A stretch of DNA of 64,000 nucleotides. It comes from Lysobacter gummosus. GTDB lineage: Bacteria > Pseudomonadota > Gammaproteobacteria > Xanthomonadales > Xanthomonadaceae. This document shows positions 8,678-17,834 of this stretch, in pieces. Numbering within the stretch: the stretch's first letter is position 1; the number at the start of each line of letters is the position of its first letter. A program made the translations under genes and the position numbers. The stretch is taken from assembly GCF_001442805.1 (NCBI RefSeq), contig NZ_CP011131.1, positions 682,001-746,000 on the forward strand, written 5' to 3'. The notes beneath the pieces were generated by a model. That model was not told the DNA's origin. It searched no databases and worked only from the letters and a program-made list of their open reading frames with translations.

Positions 8678-9217
8678 ATGCGAAATCCCCTACAAGATCA
8701 ATTGCTCAAGGCCGGCCTGGTCAAGAAGTCCCAGGTCGCCCAGGTCGCGCGCGAGCAGGCCAAGCAGCGCCAGGGCAAGGCGCCGCCGCCGCCCAGCGCG
8801 GAACAACTGGAAACCGAGCGGCTGCGCCTGGAGCGCGCCGAGCGCGACCGCGCGCTGGCGGCCGAGCGCAATGCGCAGGCGCGCGCGCACGAACAGCGCG
8901 CGCAGATCCGCCAGATCGTCGAGACGAACAAGGTCAAGCGCGAGGGCGAGATCTCCTACGGCTTCACCGACGAAGGCAAGATCAAGACCGTGCTGATCAA
9001 CGCCGCGCTGCGCGCGCAGTTGGCCAGCGGCGCGCTGGTGATCGCCCGGCACGAGCCCGGTTACGAACTGCTGCCGCGCGCCGCCGCGGAAAAAGTCCGC
9101 AGCCGCGATCCGTCGATGATCGTGCTCGATCACGCCGAGCCCAAAAGCGAGGCCGTGGTCAGCGAGGACGATGCGTTCTACGCGAAATTCCAGGTGCCTG
9201 ACGATCTGATCTGGTGA
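8678..9217 (+). CDS. DUF2058 protein (YaiL-like)
   Basis: The 179-residue protein matches DUF2058. It starts MRNPLQDQLLKAGLVKKSQ, continues with a long charged helix rich in Glu, Arg and Ala (residues about 25-85, likely coiled coil), then a compact domain (GEISYGFTDEGKIKTVLIN) and the tail FYAKFQVPDDLIW. Members have been labelled nucleoprotein/polyamine-modulated factor; experimental roles are poor. The length and both ends fit the family. Confidence 0.92.
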   Translation: MRNPLQDQLLKAGLVKKSQVAQVAREQAKQRQGKAPPPPSAEQLETERLRLERAERDRALAAERNAQARAHEQRAQIRQIVETNKVKREGEISYGFTDEGKIKTVLINAALRAQLASGALVIARHEPGYELLPRAAAEKVRSRDPSMIVLDHAEPKSEAVVSEDDAFYAKFQVPDDLIW

Positions 9218-9337
9218 TGCGCGAAGCCGCGGCGGCGTTTACACAGCCGCCGCACGCCGGATCGACAATCCGCGCACTCGACCCGCGCGGTTCGCAGCCG
9301 TTACCGTAGGCATCGGCCGCCTGCCTGGGAGTCTGCG

Positions 9338-10195
9338 ATGTCAGCGCAACTGCAACATCTTCCCGCGTATCTGCAACGCCTGGATTTCGAGCGCGCGCCG
9401 CCGCCCGACCTGGATACCCTGCGCGAGTTGCAACGGCGCCACACGGCCGTATTCGCCTTCGAAACCATCGCCACGCTGCTGCAGGCGCCGGTGCCGGTGG
9501 ATCTGCCGTCGCTGCAGCGCAAGCTGTTGCACGAAGGTCGCGGCGGCTATTGCTACGAACTCAATCGCATGTTCCTGGCGTTGCTGCAGGATCTGGGCTT
9601 CCAGGCGCGCGGCCTCACCGGGCGGGTGGTGATGGGCGGGCCGGAGGACGCGATCACCGCGCGAACGCATCTGGTCGTGCTGGTGACCATCGACGGCGTG
9701 GAATACCTCGCCGATGTCGGTTTCGGCGGCATGGTGCCGACCGCGCCGCTGGCGCTGCACGAGCGCGGCGAACAAGCGACCGCGCATGAGCCGTATCGCC
9801 TGGACACGCGCGGCGACAGCTACGTCTTGCGCGCGCGCAGCCGCGAGGACTGGCAGGCCTTGTACGTGTTCGATGCGCAGCTTCAGAGCGAGATCGATTA
9901 CGTCGTCGGCAACTGGTATGTCTCCACCCATCCGCAGTCGCCGTTTCGCGGGCAATTGTTCGTCGCGCGCACCGGGCCCGGGCTGCGCAAGACCTTGAAC
10001 GGCGGCAGCTTCGCCGTGCACCGCGTCGGCGCGGCGAGCGAGCGGATCGATTTGCCGGACGCGGCGGCGGTGATGGCGGTGCTGCGGGACGAGTTTGAAC
10101 TGCGCTTGCCGGACGATCCGCAATTGCCGGCCGCGATCGAGCGCAGGTTGCAGGTGCAGGCGGCGGAGCGGGCGGCCGCGCAGTCGGCGGCCTGA
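9338..10195 (+). CDS. nat: Arylamine N-acetyltransferase
   Basis: The 285-residue enzyme transfers an acetyl group from acetyl-CoA to arylamines or hydrazines. The full catalytic triad is visible: Cys72 in RGGYCYELN, His111 in ARTHLVVLV and Asp126 in YLADVGFGG, with spacing typical of bacterial NATs. The N-terminal part FAFETIATLL matches the family motif for the first helical bundle. Some NAT homologues close amide macrocycles in ansamycin biosynthesis, but no such pathway is next to this gene, so a xenobiotic role is more likely. Confidence 0.94.
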   Translation: MSAQLQHLPAYLQRLDFERAPPPDLDTLRELQRRHTAVFAFETIATLLQAPVPVDLPSLQRKLLHEGRGGYCYELNRMFLALLQDLGFQARGLTGRVVMGGPEDAITARTHLVVLVTIDGVEYLADVGFGGMVPTAPLALHERGEQATAHEPYRLDTRGDSYVLRARSREDWQALYVFDAQLQSEIDYVVGNWYVSTHPQSPFRGQLFVARTGPGLRKTLNGGSFAVHRVGAASERIDLPDAAAVMAVLRDEFELRLPDDPQLPAAIERRLQVQAAERAAAQSAA

Positions 10196-10275
10196 TCGGC
10201 GGGCTCATCGACCAGAGGTTTAGAGCCGGTTCCACGTCGCTGCTTGGATCGTCGAGCCGCTGCGTCTTTTTTGCT

Positions 10276-10360
10276 CGTCATTCCCGCGAACGCGGGAATC
10301 CAGTGCCTTTCGTGCGAGAACGCCTGAAGTCGCTGGATTCCCGCCTTCGCGGGAATGACG
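10276..10360. repeat. Palindromic intergenic repeat (CATTCCCGCG type)
   Basis: The outer arms CGTCATTCCCGCG and CGCGGGAATGACG are perfect reverse complements. Each contains its own small palindrome (CCCGCGAACGCGGG on the left, CCCGCCTTCGCGGG on the right). It resembles a two-hairpin REP-like element, lying between the NAT gene and the convergent zinc-ribbon gene, where it may also end transcription. Confidence 0.75.
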
Positions 10361-10405
10361 AGTCTGTACCCCCCCGAGTCTGTGCCCCCGAGCCTTTGAA
10401 AGCTC

Positions 10406-11356
10406 TTAACGCCGCTTGAGCTTACTGATCTCATCCAACTCCGCCTGCACCCGCGCCTGCCGATAGCGATAGATGGCGCTGCGTTGTTCGGCCAGCGCCT
10501 GGATATCGCGGACCAGCCGGTTGTATTCGTTCGCGTCGCTCTGCCGCTCGAAAATCAGCGCGTTGTCGCGCAACTGGACCTGGCCGAGCCGGGCCTCGGC
10601 CAGCGCATAGATGCGTTCGATCTTGCCGATGGCCACGCGCTGGTTGTTGAGCAGGGCGTTGTCTTCCTCCAGCCCGCGCGCCGCGTTGCGGTCGTGGCTG
10701 GCGATGACGGGGCGGCCTTCGGGCAGTTCGGCCGCCAACGCGCGCAGGCGTTGCTCGAGCTCGGCCTGACTGGTGCGGTTGATCGCGAGCGAGTAGTTGA
10801 GCAGAGTGATGTAGCGCCGGATGACGGCGCGGCCGGAGCGCAGGCCCTGCTCGCTGAGCAGGTGCTCGGGCAGCAGCAGATCCTGCAGATGCAGCGCGGC
10901 GATCCGCGCCTCGACCTCGGCCTGGCGATAGCGGCTGCGGCCGCCGACTTCATCCACGATCACGCGCATGCCGCTCAACAGCTCTTTCGCGTTGCGCGCC
11001 GGCGCCAGGCGGGTGTTGGCGGCGGACGGCCGCGTGGCGAGGCTGTCGGCGTCGGGGACGTTCAAGCGCTGCTGCTCGCGCACCAGCAGTTCGCGGCTGT
11101 CGGCGGCGAGCCCGCGCTCGCGCTGTTGCTCGCGCAGACTCTGGGTGACGTCGTCGGAGACCAGCGAACACACCCACAGCACCATGATCAGCACCACCAG
11201 CGCGAGCAGCATCCGCTTGAACACGGCATTGGAGCGCCAGGCCCGCCACATCGACGGCGTCGGGCTGAAGCCGCCCCAGCCGGGCAGCACCGCGCCGCAG
11301 CGCGGGCAGACGCGCGAGCCGGCGGGGACGTTCGATTTGCATTGCCGACAAACGAT
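10406..11356 (-). CDS. Zinc-ribbon membrane protein (start uncertain)
   Basis: From the GTG at 11290 the frame gives 294 residues with one membrane segment (FKRMLLALVVLIMVLWVCSLV) and a long alpha-helical, charged C-terminal region. Upstream in the same frame lies a clear double-CxxC zinc ribbon (CRQCKSNVPAGSRVCPRCG), so the real protein starts earlier. No ATG, GTG or TTG exists between the upstream stop at 11426-11428 and 11290. The least bad candidate is ATC at 11356, preceded by GGGGG; I used that boundary. A rare start codon or a sequence error are the explanations. The function of the helical region is unknown. Confidence 0.7.
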   Translation of the reverse strand: MVCRQCKSNVPAGSRVCPRCGAVLPGWGGFSPTPSMWRAWRSNAVFKRMLLALVVLIMVLWVCSLVSDDVTQSLREQQRERGLAADSRELLVREQQRLNVPDADSLATRPSAANTRLAPARNAKELLSGMRVIVDEVGGRSRYRQAEVEARIAALHLQDLLLPEHLLSEQGLRSGRAVIRRYITLLNYSLAINRTSQAELEQRLRALAAELPEGRPVIASHDRNAARGLEEDNALLNNQRVAIGKIERIYALAEARLGQVQLRDNALIFERQSDANEYNRLVRDIQALAEQRSAIYRYRQARVQAELDEISKLKRR

Positions 11357-11587
11357 GCGAAGCCCCCGGCCTGCGCGGCCTGTGTTGATTGACGTTCGAT
11401 GCGGCGTGCGCCGATCGCGACCGCGTTACGGCCCGGCCGCGATTCGATCATGCGCCGGCCAGGTTTCGATAGCGCGCTCATTATCGATCAGCCGCGCCGG
11501 CGGCGACCAGCCCGGGTGTCGCCCGGTTCGCCGGCCGGCGCCGGCCGCGGCCCGGCGGGCGATACCGACGTGTCCGCCCGGCCGCCG

Positions 11588-12490
11588 TCAGGACTTCGGT
11601 TCGCAGACCGCGCAGTCTCCGGTGAACAGTTTTTCGCCGTCGCGGTCGCGATCGAGCACCGCGCGAATGCGCGCCTGACGCTGGTTCATCAGCGCATCGC
11701 GCGGCGCGCCGTAACGCTCGGCCAGGTCGTACAGCGCGGTCGCGTTCTCGATCGAGCCGCCGGCCAGATGCAAGGTCGCCCAATCCATCAGCAGGTTGGC
11801 GACCACCGGGTCCTTGGGTTTGACGAACTGGGTGCGCTCGAACAATTGATAGCTCAGCGAGCGCTCCAGCAGGACCGGGCTGACCCGGCGGCCGTCGTTG
11901 CCGAGGGGCATCGCCGGCATCTTCGGAATCAGCGCACGGCTGAAGTCGAGCCCGGCCACCGAGCGGTGATCGAGATAGTGCGGATCGCGCTTGAGCGCGA
12001 TCTTGGCCTGCAGGATGCGCGCGTGCAGCCATTCCGAGCGCTGGTGTTCGTTCTGGTTGCGGCGGATGCCGATGCGGATCCAGCGCAGCGCGACCTCGTC
12101 GTAGCCGGCCAGCTCCAGCGCCGTTCCCAGATTCGCCGCGGTCTGGTGGCGGCCGGGAAAGCGGCGCTCGACGTCGAGGAAATGGTCGATGGCGCGCGCA
12201 TAGCTGCGCCGGTAGATCAGCACCACGCCCAGGTCGTTCAGGTGCGCGAACTGCGGCAACTTGCGCGCGCGTTCGACCGCCTCGGCCAATTGCCAGTCGG
12301 CCGGCACCGGGCCGCGGGCGTCGTCGGTCAGGTGCGCGGTCATGTCGGTGCCGCCTGCGAACCAATCGGTTTCGAAGGTCTTGCCGCGGATGTTGGTTCC
12401 GATTTCGTTGATGCAGGCGTGGGCGGCGGCGGGCAGCAGCAGTGCGGTCAGCAGCACCGCGCGCCAGCGCCGCAATCGGGCAACGAACAT
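11588..12490 (-). CDS. Secreted TPR-like protein
   Basis: The 300-residue protein has a Sec signal ending AAAHA before CINEIG. A helical-repeat body follows, containing AIDHFLDVERRFPGRHQTAANLGTALELAGYDEVALRWI, which is a recognisable tetratricopeptide pair, then a stretch with paired helices and a short Asp/Glu-rich end. The ATG at 12490 has GGGGAGA upstream and removes a nine-codon upstream extension. It probably acts in the periplasm as a protein-interaction scaffold; no partner is encoded beside it. Confidence 0.75.
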   Translation of the reverse strand: MFVARLRRWRAVLLTALLLPAAAHACINEIGTNIRGKTFETDWFAGGTDMTAHLTDDARGPVPADWQLAEAVERARKLPQFAHLNDLGVVLIYRRSYARAIDHFLDVERRFPGRHQTAANLGTALELAGYDEVALRWIRIGIRRNQNEHQRSEWLHARILQAKIALKRDPHYLDHRSVAGLDFSRALIPKMPAMPLGNDGRRVSPVLLERSLSYQLFERTQFVKPKDPVVANLLMDWATLHLAGGSIENATALYDLAERYGAPRDALMNQRQARIRAVLDRDRDGEKLFTGDCAVCEPKS

Positions 12491-12891
12491 GGCAGTCTCC
12501 CCTTCGGCCACGTCCGGGTGGCGCGATTGTGATCACGTTAGTCGCCCCGGCGCGGGAAACCAAGTCCGCGCGGACGGGCGGCGGTGCGGTCGCGCCGCGC
12601 CGTCAATGGCGCACGAACACGCTGGCAAAGTCATCGCTGCCGCGGCGCGATCGATGCGGGTATCGGCATTGCCGAAATCCCCCATACCTGCGCCGGGGTG
12701 CGCGAACGGGTTGCACCGACGTTAGCGCACGGTGATGCCGGCATGAGCGTTGGCGAAAATATCGATCGCGCGCCGGCCGCGGCGCCGCATTCATTCATCG
12801 CTTAAGCAACAGCATGAATGACGCGCGGTTGTTCACTTCTCGTTTGCGCGGCGTATCGAGAATCGAATCTCCCCACGCACAGGAGGACGCC
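12491..12891. other. Divergent promoter region
   Basis: This 400-base stretch separates the leftward TPR gene from the rightward PepSY gene. I find no supported gene, RNA or repeat in it. It should hold both promoters, but no convincing -35/-10 pair stands out. Confidence 0.5.
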
Positions 12892-13320
12892 ATGAAGCGA
12901 TATCTGCTGGCGCTGGCCCTGGTGGCCTGCACCCCTTCCTTCGTAATGGCCCAGGCCGCGCCCACCGCGCTGACCGAGCATCAGATCCGCACTCGCCTCG
13001 CCGAACAGGGCTACACCAAGATCAACGATCTCGACTTCGAGGACGGCGTGTGGAAAGCCGATGCGCGCAGCGCCGACGGCAATCGCGTGCAGGTCAAGCT
13101 GGACCCGCGCAGCGGCCGCGTCTATCCGAACGAGCAGGTCGCGCAGATGAGCGAGCGCGACGTGCGCGCGGCGCTGTCGGCGGCGGGTTACACCAACATC
13201 CACGATGTCGATTACGACGACGGCATCTGGCTGGCCAAGGCCGACGATCCGGCCGGCCGCGACGTCAAGCTCAAGCTCGACCCGGACAACGGGAAGATTT
13301 TCGGCGTCGAGAAGAACTGA
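12892..13320 (+). CDS. Periplasmic protein with two PepSY-like repeats
   Basis: The 142-residue protein has a Sec signal (residues 1-20, ending VMAQA). Two similar modules of about 55 residues follow: the first has LAEQGYTKINDLDFEDGVWKADAR and the second LSAAGYTNIHDVDYDDGIWLAKAD, each closing with VKLDPRSG or LKLDPDNG. This is the PepSY/YpeB-like fold, thought to bind or inhibit periplasmic enzymes. AGGAGG lies nine bases before the ATG. It stands alone, so the partner is unknown. Confidence 0.88.
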   Translation: MKRYLLALALVACTPSFVMAQAAPTALTEHQIRTRLAEQGYTKINDLDFEDGVWKADARSADGNRVQVKLDPRSGRVYPNEQVAQMSERDVRAALSAAGYTNIHDVDYDDGIWLAKADDPAGRDVKLKLDPDNGKIFGVEKN

Positions 13321-13413
13321 TCCACGCCTTGAACCGGTTCATGCCGAGGTAAACATCGCGGCCGCCTTCGTTCGAAGGCGGCCGCTGTTTCGTCCATCCT
13401 CCGCGCGTGGTTA

Positions 13414-14721
13414 TCAGCTGTAGAACTTGCCGATCACCACGTTGACCTGCGTGGCCGCGTTGAGCTGTATCGTCGGGCTCTGCTGGCAGACATCGTCGTA
13501 GGGAAAGCCATACGCCAGGCCGTTGGTGTTGGCCGCATGCATGATCGCGGCCCAGGCGTTCCAGGTGCCGCCGGAGGGATAGAACGATCCGGCCTCGCTA
13601 TGGCAGACGGTGTCGTCCAGCAGATAGCCGGGCACGCCGCGATTGAACGCCGCGGCGATGTTCTTGCCGACGTTCTGCTGCGCGGCGCCGCCGGCGGTCA
13701 AGGAGTTGGCGCATTGCCATACGTCGATCGAAGCGATCTGCACCGTCGACGGCGCCGCGCCGACCATCGCGAAGGCCACCGCCGGCGCCGCCGCCTGCCA
13801 TTGCGCCAGGGTGGTGTATTGCCCCTGATAGAAATTCAGCACGCCGCTGCCGCTGTCGACCACGCCGGTGTAGTAGCCGGTGGCGCCGTCGTTGACCACC
13901 AGCGGCGTGGTCTGCCAGTTGAGGTACCACGCGCTTAAGGTGTCGTTGAAGTAATCGGTCAGCCCGCCGCTGTAGCTGCCCATCGCGGTCAGGGTCTTGG
14001 GCGATTGCGCGCGCAGCGTGGATAGGTTGGCCGGATAGGCGGCCGCGGCGGCGGCGTTGACCGCGACCAGGCTGCCCGAGTCGACGAACGGGCCGGTCAG
14101 CGCGCCGATCTTCGCCAGCAGCGCGTCGCGGGTAAGGCTCATCGCGCCTTGCAGACTGCCGCCGGGCGCGCCGTCCAGGCTCATCGCGAAACCGAACTGA
14201 TCGACCTGGGTGGTATTGCCGTTGAAGTTGCCTTCGCTGTCGTAGGAGAACTCGATCCAGTCGAACAGGCACTGCGCGCCCGGGCCGTCGGCGTACGGCA
14301 CCGGCGCGGCGTAGCCGCTGGCCTGGACGGTGAACGGCAATCGCGGCAGCCCGACCGACACGTAGATGCGTCCGCTGAAGGCATTGGCGCCGATGCCCAG
14401 GCCGGGCACGGTGGTGGTGTTGATCTGCGACAGGTCCAGTTGCGTGGCCGGCGCGGTGCGGGCCAGCGCGATCGAGTAGTCGGCCCAGGCCAGGGGATAG
14501 TTGGGTTGCAGTGCGGCGATGGCGGCGGCATCGAGCTGGCCGGAGTCGGGAAAACTCTGCGCGGCCTGGGTGTTGTCGTTCAAGGTCATCGCCTGCGGCA
14601 CGCCGTTGGCGTCGAGGCGATAGAACACGCCCGCGACCAGGCCGACGATATAGGCATAGACGCCGACATCGGCGGCCAGATCGGTCTGGGTGGCGTCGAG
14701 GGTGAGGGGTACTGAGCTCAT
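13414..14721 (-). CDS. GH64-like beta-1,3-glucanase
   Basis: The 435-residue protein carries the GH64 fold: SGRIYVSVGLPRLPFTV, then FDWIEFSYDSEGNFNGNTTQVDQFGFAM. The Glu of WIEFSYD and the Asp of TQVDQFG lie where the catalytic pair of laminaripentaose-producing glucanases is expected. The family splits beta-1,3-glucan of fungal walls, fitting a fungus-attacking Lysobacter. Oddly, the N-terminus (SSVPLTLDATQTDLAADVGVYAYIVGL) is not a normal Sec signal, and about 85 residues precede the domain. Either export uses another route or the protein has a separate N-terminal domain. Confidence 0.82.
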   Translation of the reverse strand: MSSVPLTLDATQTDLAADVGVYAYIVGLVAGVFYRLDANGVPQAMTLNDNTQAAQSFPDSGQLDAAAIAALQPNYPLAWADYSIALARTAPATQLDLSQINTTTVPGLGIGANAFSGRIYVSVGLPRLPFTVQASGYAAPVPYADGPGAQCLFDWIEFSYDSEGNFNGNTTQVDQFGFAMSLDGAPGGSLQGAMSLTRDALLAKIGALTGPFVDSGSLVAVNAAAAAAYPANLSTLRAQSPKTLTAMGSYSGGLTDYFNDTLSAWYLNWQTTPLVVNDGATGYYTGVVDSGSGVLNFYQGQYTTLAQWQAAAPAVAFAMVGAAPSTVQIASIDVWQCANSLTAGGAAQQNVGKNIAAAFNRGVPGYLLDDTVCHSEAGSFYPSGGTWNAWAAIMHAANTNGLAYGFPYDDVCQQSPTIQLNAATQVNVVIGKFYS

Positions 14722-14915
14722 GGGCGATACCTTCGTATTGGAGGGCGGGCCGTTAACGAACGTGGAACCGCGGCGGCGGCGGACACGCGCGGGCGCTCGG
14801 CGCGCAGCGGCGGATGAGAGGTAAACGCCCGCGCCGGCGGCCTGTGAATGCCAAGGTCGGCCGCGGCGCGTTCTACACTGGCGCGCAAGTCATCGCCCCA
14901 TTGCCGAGTCGCGAT

Positions 14916-15374
14916 ATGGATCAATTCGATCGCCGCATCCTGCAGCGCCTGCAGGACGACGCGCGCACCACCACGGACGACATCGCCGAGGCCGTCGGCT
15001 TGTCGGCCACCGCGGTGCAGCGGCGGATCAAGCGCCTGCGCGCGCAGGGCGCGATCGTGTCCGAGGTCGCGGTGATCGACCCCGCGGCGGTGGGCCTGGG
15101 CCTGCGCGTGATCGTCGGCGTCGAACTGATCCAGGGCAGCCGCGCCGACCTGATCGATCCGTTCAAGCGGCGCATGGCCGCCCAGCCGCAGGTGCAGCAG
15201 TGCTACTACGTGGCCGGCGAATTCGATTTCCTGCTGATCGTGCTGGCGCGCGATGTCGCCGATTACGAGCGACTGAGCCGGCAGTTGTTTTTCGAGGACG
15301 CCAACATCAAGCGCTTCACCACCACCTTCGTGCTGGACGCGGCGAAGGTGGGCCTGCAGGTGCCCATCGACTGA
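14916..15374 (+). CDS. Lrp/AsnC-family transcription regulator
   Basis: The 152-residue protein has the Lrp layout: an N-terminal winged HTH (DRRILQRLQDDARTTTDDIAEAVGLS, recognition helix ATAVQRRIKRLRAQG) and a C-terminal RAM ligand-binding domain (VIVGVELIQ, then CYYVAGEFDFLLIV). These proteins sense amino acids and usually act as octamers. It is divergent from the GH64 gene over 194 bases. A role in that gene's control is possible but not shown. The start at 14916 opens with MDQFDRRIL, the usual family N-terminus. Confidence 0.93.
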   Translation: MDQFDRRILQRLQDDARTTTDDIAEAVGLSATAVQRRIKRLRAQGAIVSEVAVIDPAAVGLGLRVIVGVELIQGSRADLIDPFKRRMAAQPQVQQCYYVAGEFDFLLIVLARDVADYERLSRQLFFEDANIKRFTTTFVLDAAKVGLQVPID

Positions 15375-15475
15375 GCGCACGCAGTTTCGCGGCGTCATCG
15401 CCGCGGTGTACGCAGGAATCCGGCCGGCCGCCGCGACGACAATGCCTGTCGCGATTTCACCGACACGGATTAGCG

Positions 15476-16375
15476 ATGGCCGACGACGATTACGTGATTC
15501 ACCACGCCGAATTCCGCCGCTGCATCCGCTTGAGCGCGAACCTGGAGCGGCTGGCCGACGGCTGCCGCTGGGCCGAGGGGCCAACCTGGTTCGCGGCAAT
15601 GCGGTGCGTGGTCTGGAGCGATATCCCCAACGAGCGCCTGCTGCGCTGGGACGAAACCAACGGCCAGGTCGGCGTGTTCCGCCAGCCGTCGGGCTACGCC
15701 AACGGCGGCACCGTGGATCGGCAGGGCCGCATGATCAGTTGCGAACAAGGCGGGCGGCGGGTGATCCGCACCGAGCACGACGGCCGGATCAGCGTATTGG
15801 CCGAGCACTATCGCGGGCGGCGCTTCAACAGCCCGAACGACGTGGTGGTGCAGTCTAACGACGCGGTCTGGTTCACCGATCCCTCCTACGGCATCGACTC
15901 CAGCTACGAGGGCGTGCGCGCGCCGGCCGAGCAGGACGGCTGCCATATCTATCGCATCGACCCCGCCGATGGCGCGATCGAGCGCGTGGCCGAGGGCTTC
16001 GTGCAACCCAACGGGCTGGCGTTCTCCCCGGACGAATCGCGGCTGTATGTGGTCGATAGCGGCGTCGGCAGCGGGCTGCTGCGGGTGTTCGATGTCGGCG
16101 ACGACGGCCGCCTGAGCGCGGCGCGGACGTTCGCGACCTGCGCCGATGCGGTCTACGACGGCCTGCGGGTGGACGAGGACGGCCGGGTCTGGGTCAGCGC
16201 GGGAGCCGCGGTGCATTGCCACCGCGCCGACGGCGAGCTGATCGGCGAGATCCGCCTGCCCGAGCGGGTCTCCAATCTGGTGTTCGGCGGGCCCAAGCGC
16301 AATCGCTTGTTCATTACCGCCACCACCTCGCTGTACTCGGTGCTGCTGGCGGTGTGCGGGGCCCGGACGGTCTGA
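15476..16375 (+). CDS. SMP-30/gluconolactonase family hydrolase
   Basis: The 299-residue protein is a six-bladed propeller of the SMP-30/gluconolactonase group. Metal-site signatures are visible: LADGCRWAEGPTWF (the EGP Glu), FNSPNDVVVQSNDAVWFTDPSYG (Asn) and FVQPNGLAFSPDESRLYVVDS (Asn and Asp). It would hydrolyse a sugar lactone or related ester. It has no signal peptide, so it acts in the cytosol. It follows the Lrp gene after 101 bases on the same strand. The substrate is not evident. Confidence 0.92.
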   Translation: MADDDYVIHHAEFRRCIRLSANLERLADGCRWAEGPTWFAAMRCVVWSDIPNERLLRWDETNGQVGVFRQPSGYANGGTVDRQGRMISCEQGGRRVIRTEHDGRISVLAEHYRGRRFNSPNDVVVQSNDAVWFTDPSYGIDSSYEGVRAPAEQDGCHIYRIDPADGAIERVAEGFVQPNGLAFSPDESRLYVVDSGVGSGLLRVFDVGDDGRLSAARTFATCADAVYDGLRVDEDGRVWVSAGAAVHCHRADGELIGEIRLPERVSNLVFGGPKRNRLFITATTSLYSVLLAVCGARTV

Positions 16376-16575
16376 GGGGCGCGTCCCGGAGGGCGCGCGG
16401 GCGGCCGGGCTGCGGCGAAAACGGGCATGCGAAATTTTTTTTCGCGGCCGTGTCGATTCCTGCGATCCTGGTTCGTCGTTGTCAGGAGCAGGCAGGAAAC
16501 GGTCCGGAAACGAGCCCTTCGCTACTGCCCGCCGCCTCAATCCATCCATCCCTTTCAACTGCCGGAGCCATCGCC

Positions 16576-16995
16576 ATGACCACCCACGCCCAACTGTTCG
16601 TCAACCTGCCGGTCAAGAACCTGGACCGTTCGGTCGAGTTCTATACCAAGCTCGGCTACACCTTCAATCCGAAGTTCACCGACGAAAACGCCACCTGCAT
16701 GATCGTCGGCGAGAACATCTTCGTGATGCTGCTGGTCGAGCCGTTCTTCCAGAGCTTCACGAAGAAGACCGTCGTCGACGCGACCAAGCAGGTGGAAACG
16801 CTGGTGGCGGTGTCCTTGCCCAACCGCGCCGAAGTCGATGCGCTGGCCGACAAGGCCGTGGCCGCCGGCGCGACCGCGCACGAACCGAAGGATTACGGCT
16901 TCATGTACCAGCGCTCCTACGACGATCTCGACGGCCACACCTGGGAAGTGTTCTACATGGATGCCGACGCCGATCCGAGCGCCGCGCAGCAGTAA
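16576..16995 (+). CDS. VOC-family (glyoxalase-like) protein
   Basis: The 139-residue protein has one VOC module pair: LFVNLPVKNLDRSVEFYTKLGYTFNPKF at the start and YQRSYDDLDGHTWEVFYMD at the end, where HTWEVFYM carries the usual metal-ligand Glu. Such proteins include extradiol dioxygenases, glyoxalases and resistance proteins; this subgroup is usually annotated only as glyoxalase/bleomycin-resistance-like. A bidirectional terminator follows it. Confidence 0.92.
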   Translation: MTTHAQLFVNLPVKNLDRSVEFYTKLGYTFNPKFTDENATCMIVGENIFVMLLVEPFFQSFTKKTVVDATKQVETLVAVSLPNRAEVDALADKAVAAGATAHEPKDYGFMYQRSYDDLDGHTWEVFYMDADADPSAAQQ

Positions 16996-17044
16996 GCCGT
17001 TCGCGGGACTACGCGGCGGCGGCCAGTCGGTCCGCCCCGAGCGC

Positions 17045-17079
17045 AACAAAAAACCTCGTGATGTGCGAGGTTTTTTGTT
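17045..17079. terminator. Bidirectional intrinsic terminator
   Basis: A perfect 14-base stem (AACAAAAAACCTCG with its complement) and a 7-base loop, flanked by A- and T-runs, lies between the convergent VOC and DUF3016 genes. It can end transcription from both sides. Confidence 0.92.
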
Positions 17080-17123
17080 GGCCGGGGTTTGGCGTCGGCG
17101 GAGTCGAAAACGCGATGCCCGGA

Positions 17124-17699
17124 TCAGCGCGAGGCGCTGCGCGCGTCGGTGGATTTGAATTCGTCGTGCAGCCAATCGTCGATCAGGCGTTTTTCGTAGC
17201 GCAGCGGATCGGAGTCGCTGGCGGTGCGCGGACCCATCATGAAGCTCATGTCGCGCAAGGTGCGCTGGCCTTCTTCGATCACCTGGCCGTTGGCGTCCAG
17301 GCGCTTGAAGCTCAGCGCGATCTTCGGCGGATAGATGTCGCGGACGAAACGAGTGTCGTTGTACTGCGAGCCATGCCAGGGTTCGAAATCGCCGGCGCGC
17401 TTGATGTCGGTGATGTCCACGTCCAGGCGCTCGCCCGGCGGCAGCCGGCGCTGTCCGCGCGTGCGCACGTACTGGGCGAGTTGCTCGACCCAGTTGCCGC
17501 GGCGCGCTTCATAGCGGTTGCGGCTGTGGCGGATTTCGGTGAACTGCTCGGGATTCTGCCAGCTCACGCTGACCGGACCCTGCGCGGGCAGCGCGCGCGG
17601 GGCGTCGGGATCGGTGACGCTGCGGGATTTGGCGCCGGCGTCCCCGGCCAACAGCGCGGCGGCCGAAAGAACGATGGCGAGTGCGGTCCGCATATACAT
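17124..17699 (-). CDS. DUF3016 periplasmic protein
   Basis: The 191-residue protein has a Sec signal (MRTALAIVLSAAALLAGDAGA) and the DUF3016 body: VSVSWQNPEQFTEIRHSRNR, VRTRGQRRLPPGERLDVDITDIKRAGDFEP and YPPKIALSFKRLD. The family is periplasmic and of unknown function, common in gammaproteobacteria. Two in-frame ATGs (17699 and 17693) give nearly the same protein; GGAG is upstream. It stands alone. Confidence 0.92.
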   Translation of the reverse strand: MYMRTALAIVLSAAALLAGDAGAKSRSVTDPDAPRALPAQGPVSVSWQNPEQFTEIRHSRNRYEARRGNWVEQLAQYVRTRGQRRLPPGERLDVDITDIKRAGDFEPWHGSQYNDTRFVRDIYPPKIALSFKRLDANGQVIEEGQRTLRDMSFMMGPRTASDSDPLRYEKRLIDDWLHDEFKSTDARSASR

Positions 17700-17834
17700 G
17701 ACGGGCTCCGGTGCGGGTGGGGATGCCTGGATTCTCCGCCTCCGCCACGGCGGCCGCCAGCGACACTGCGTTAAACCGGGTCCGGGCGCGGCCGCCGTTG
17801 CCGCGAATTCACGATGCGCGGGAGGTTCGCCTGT

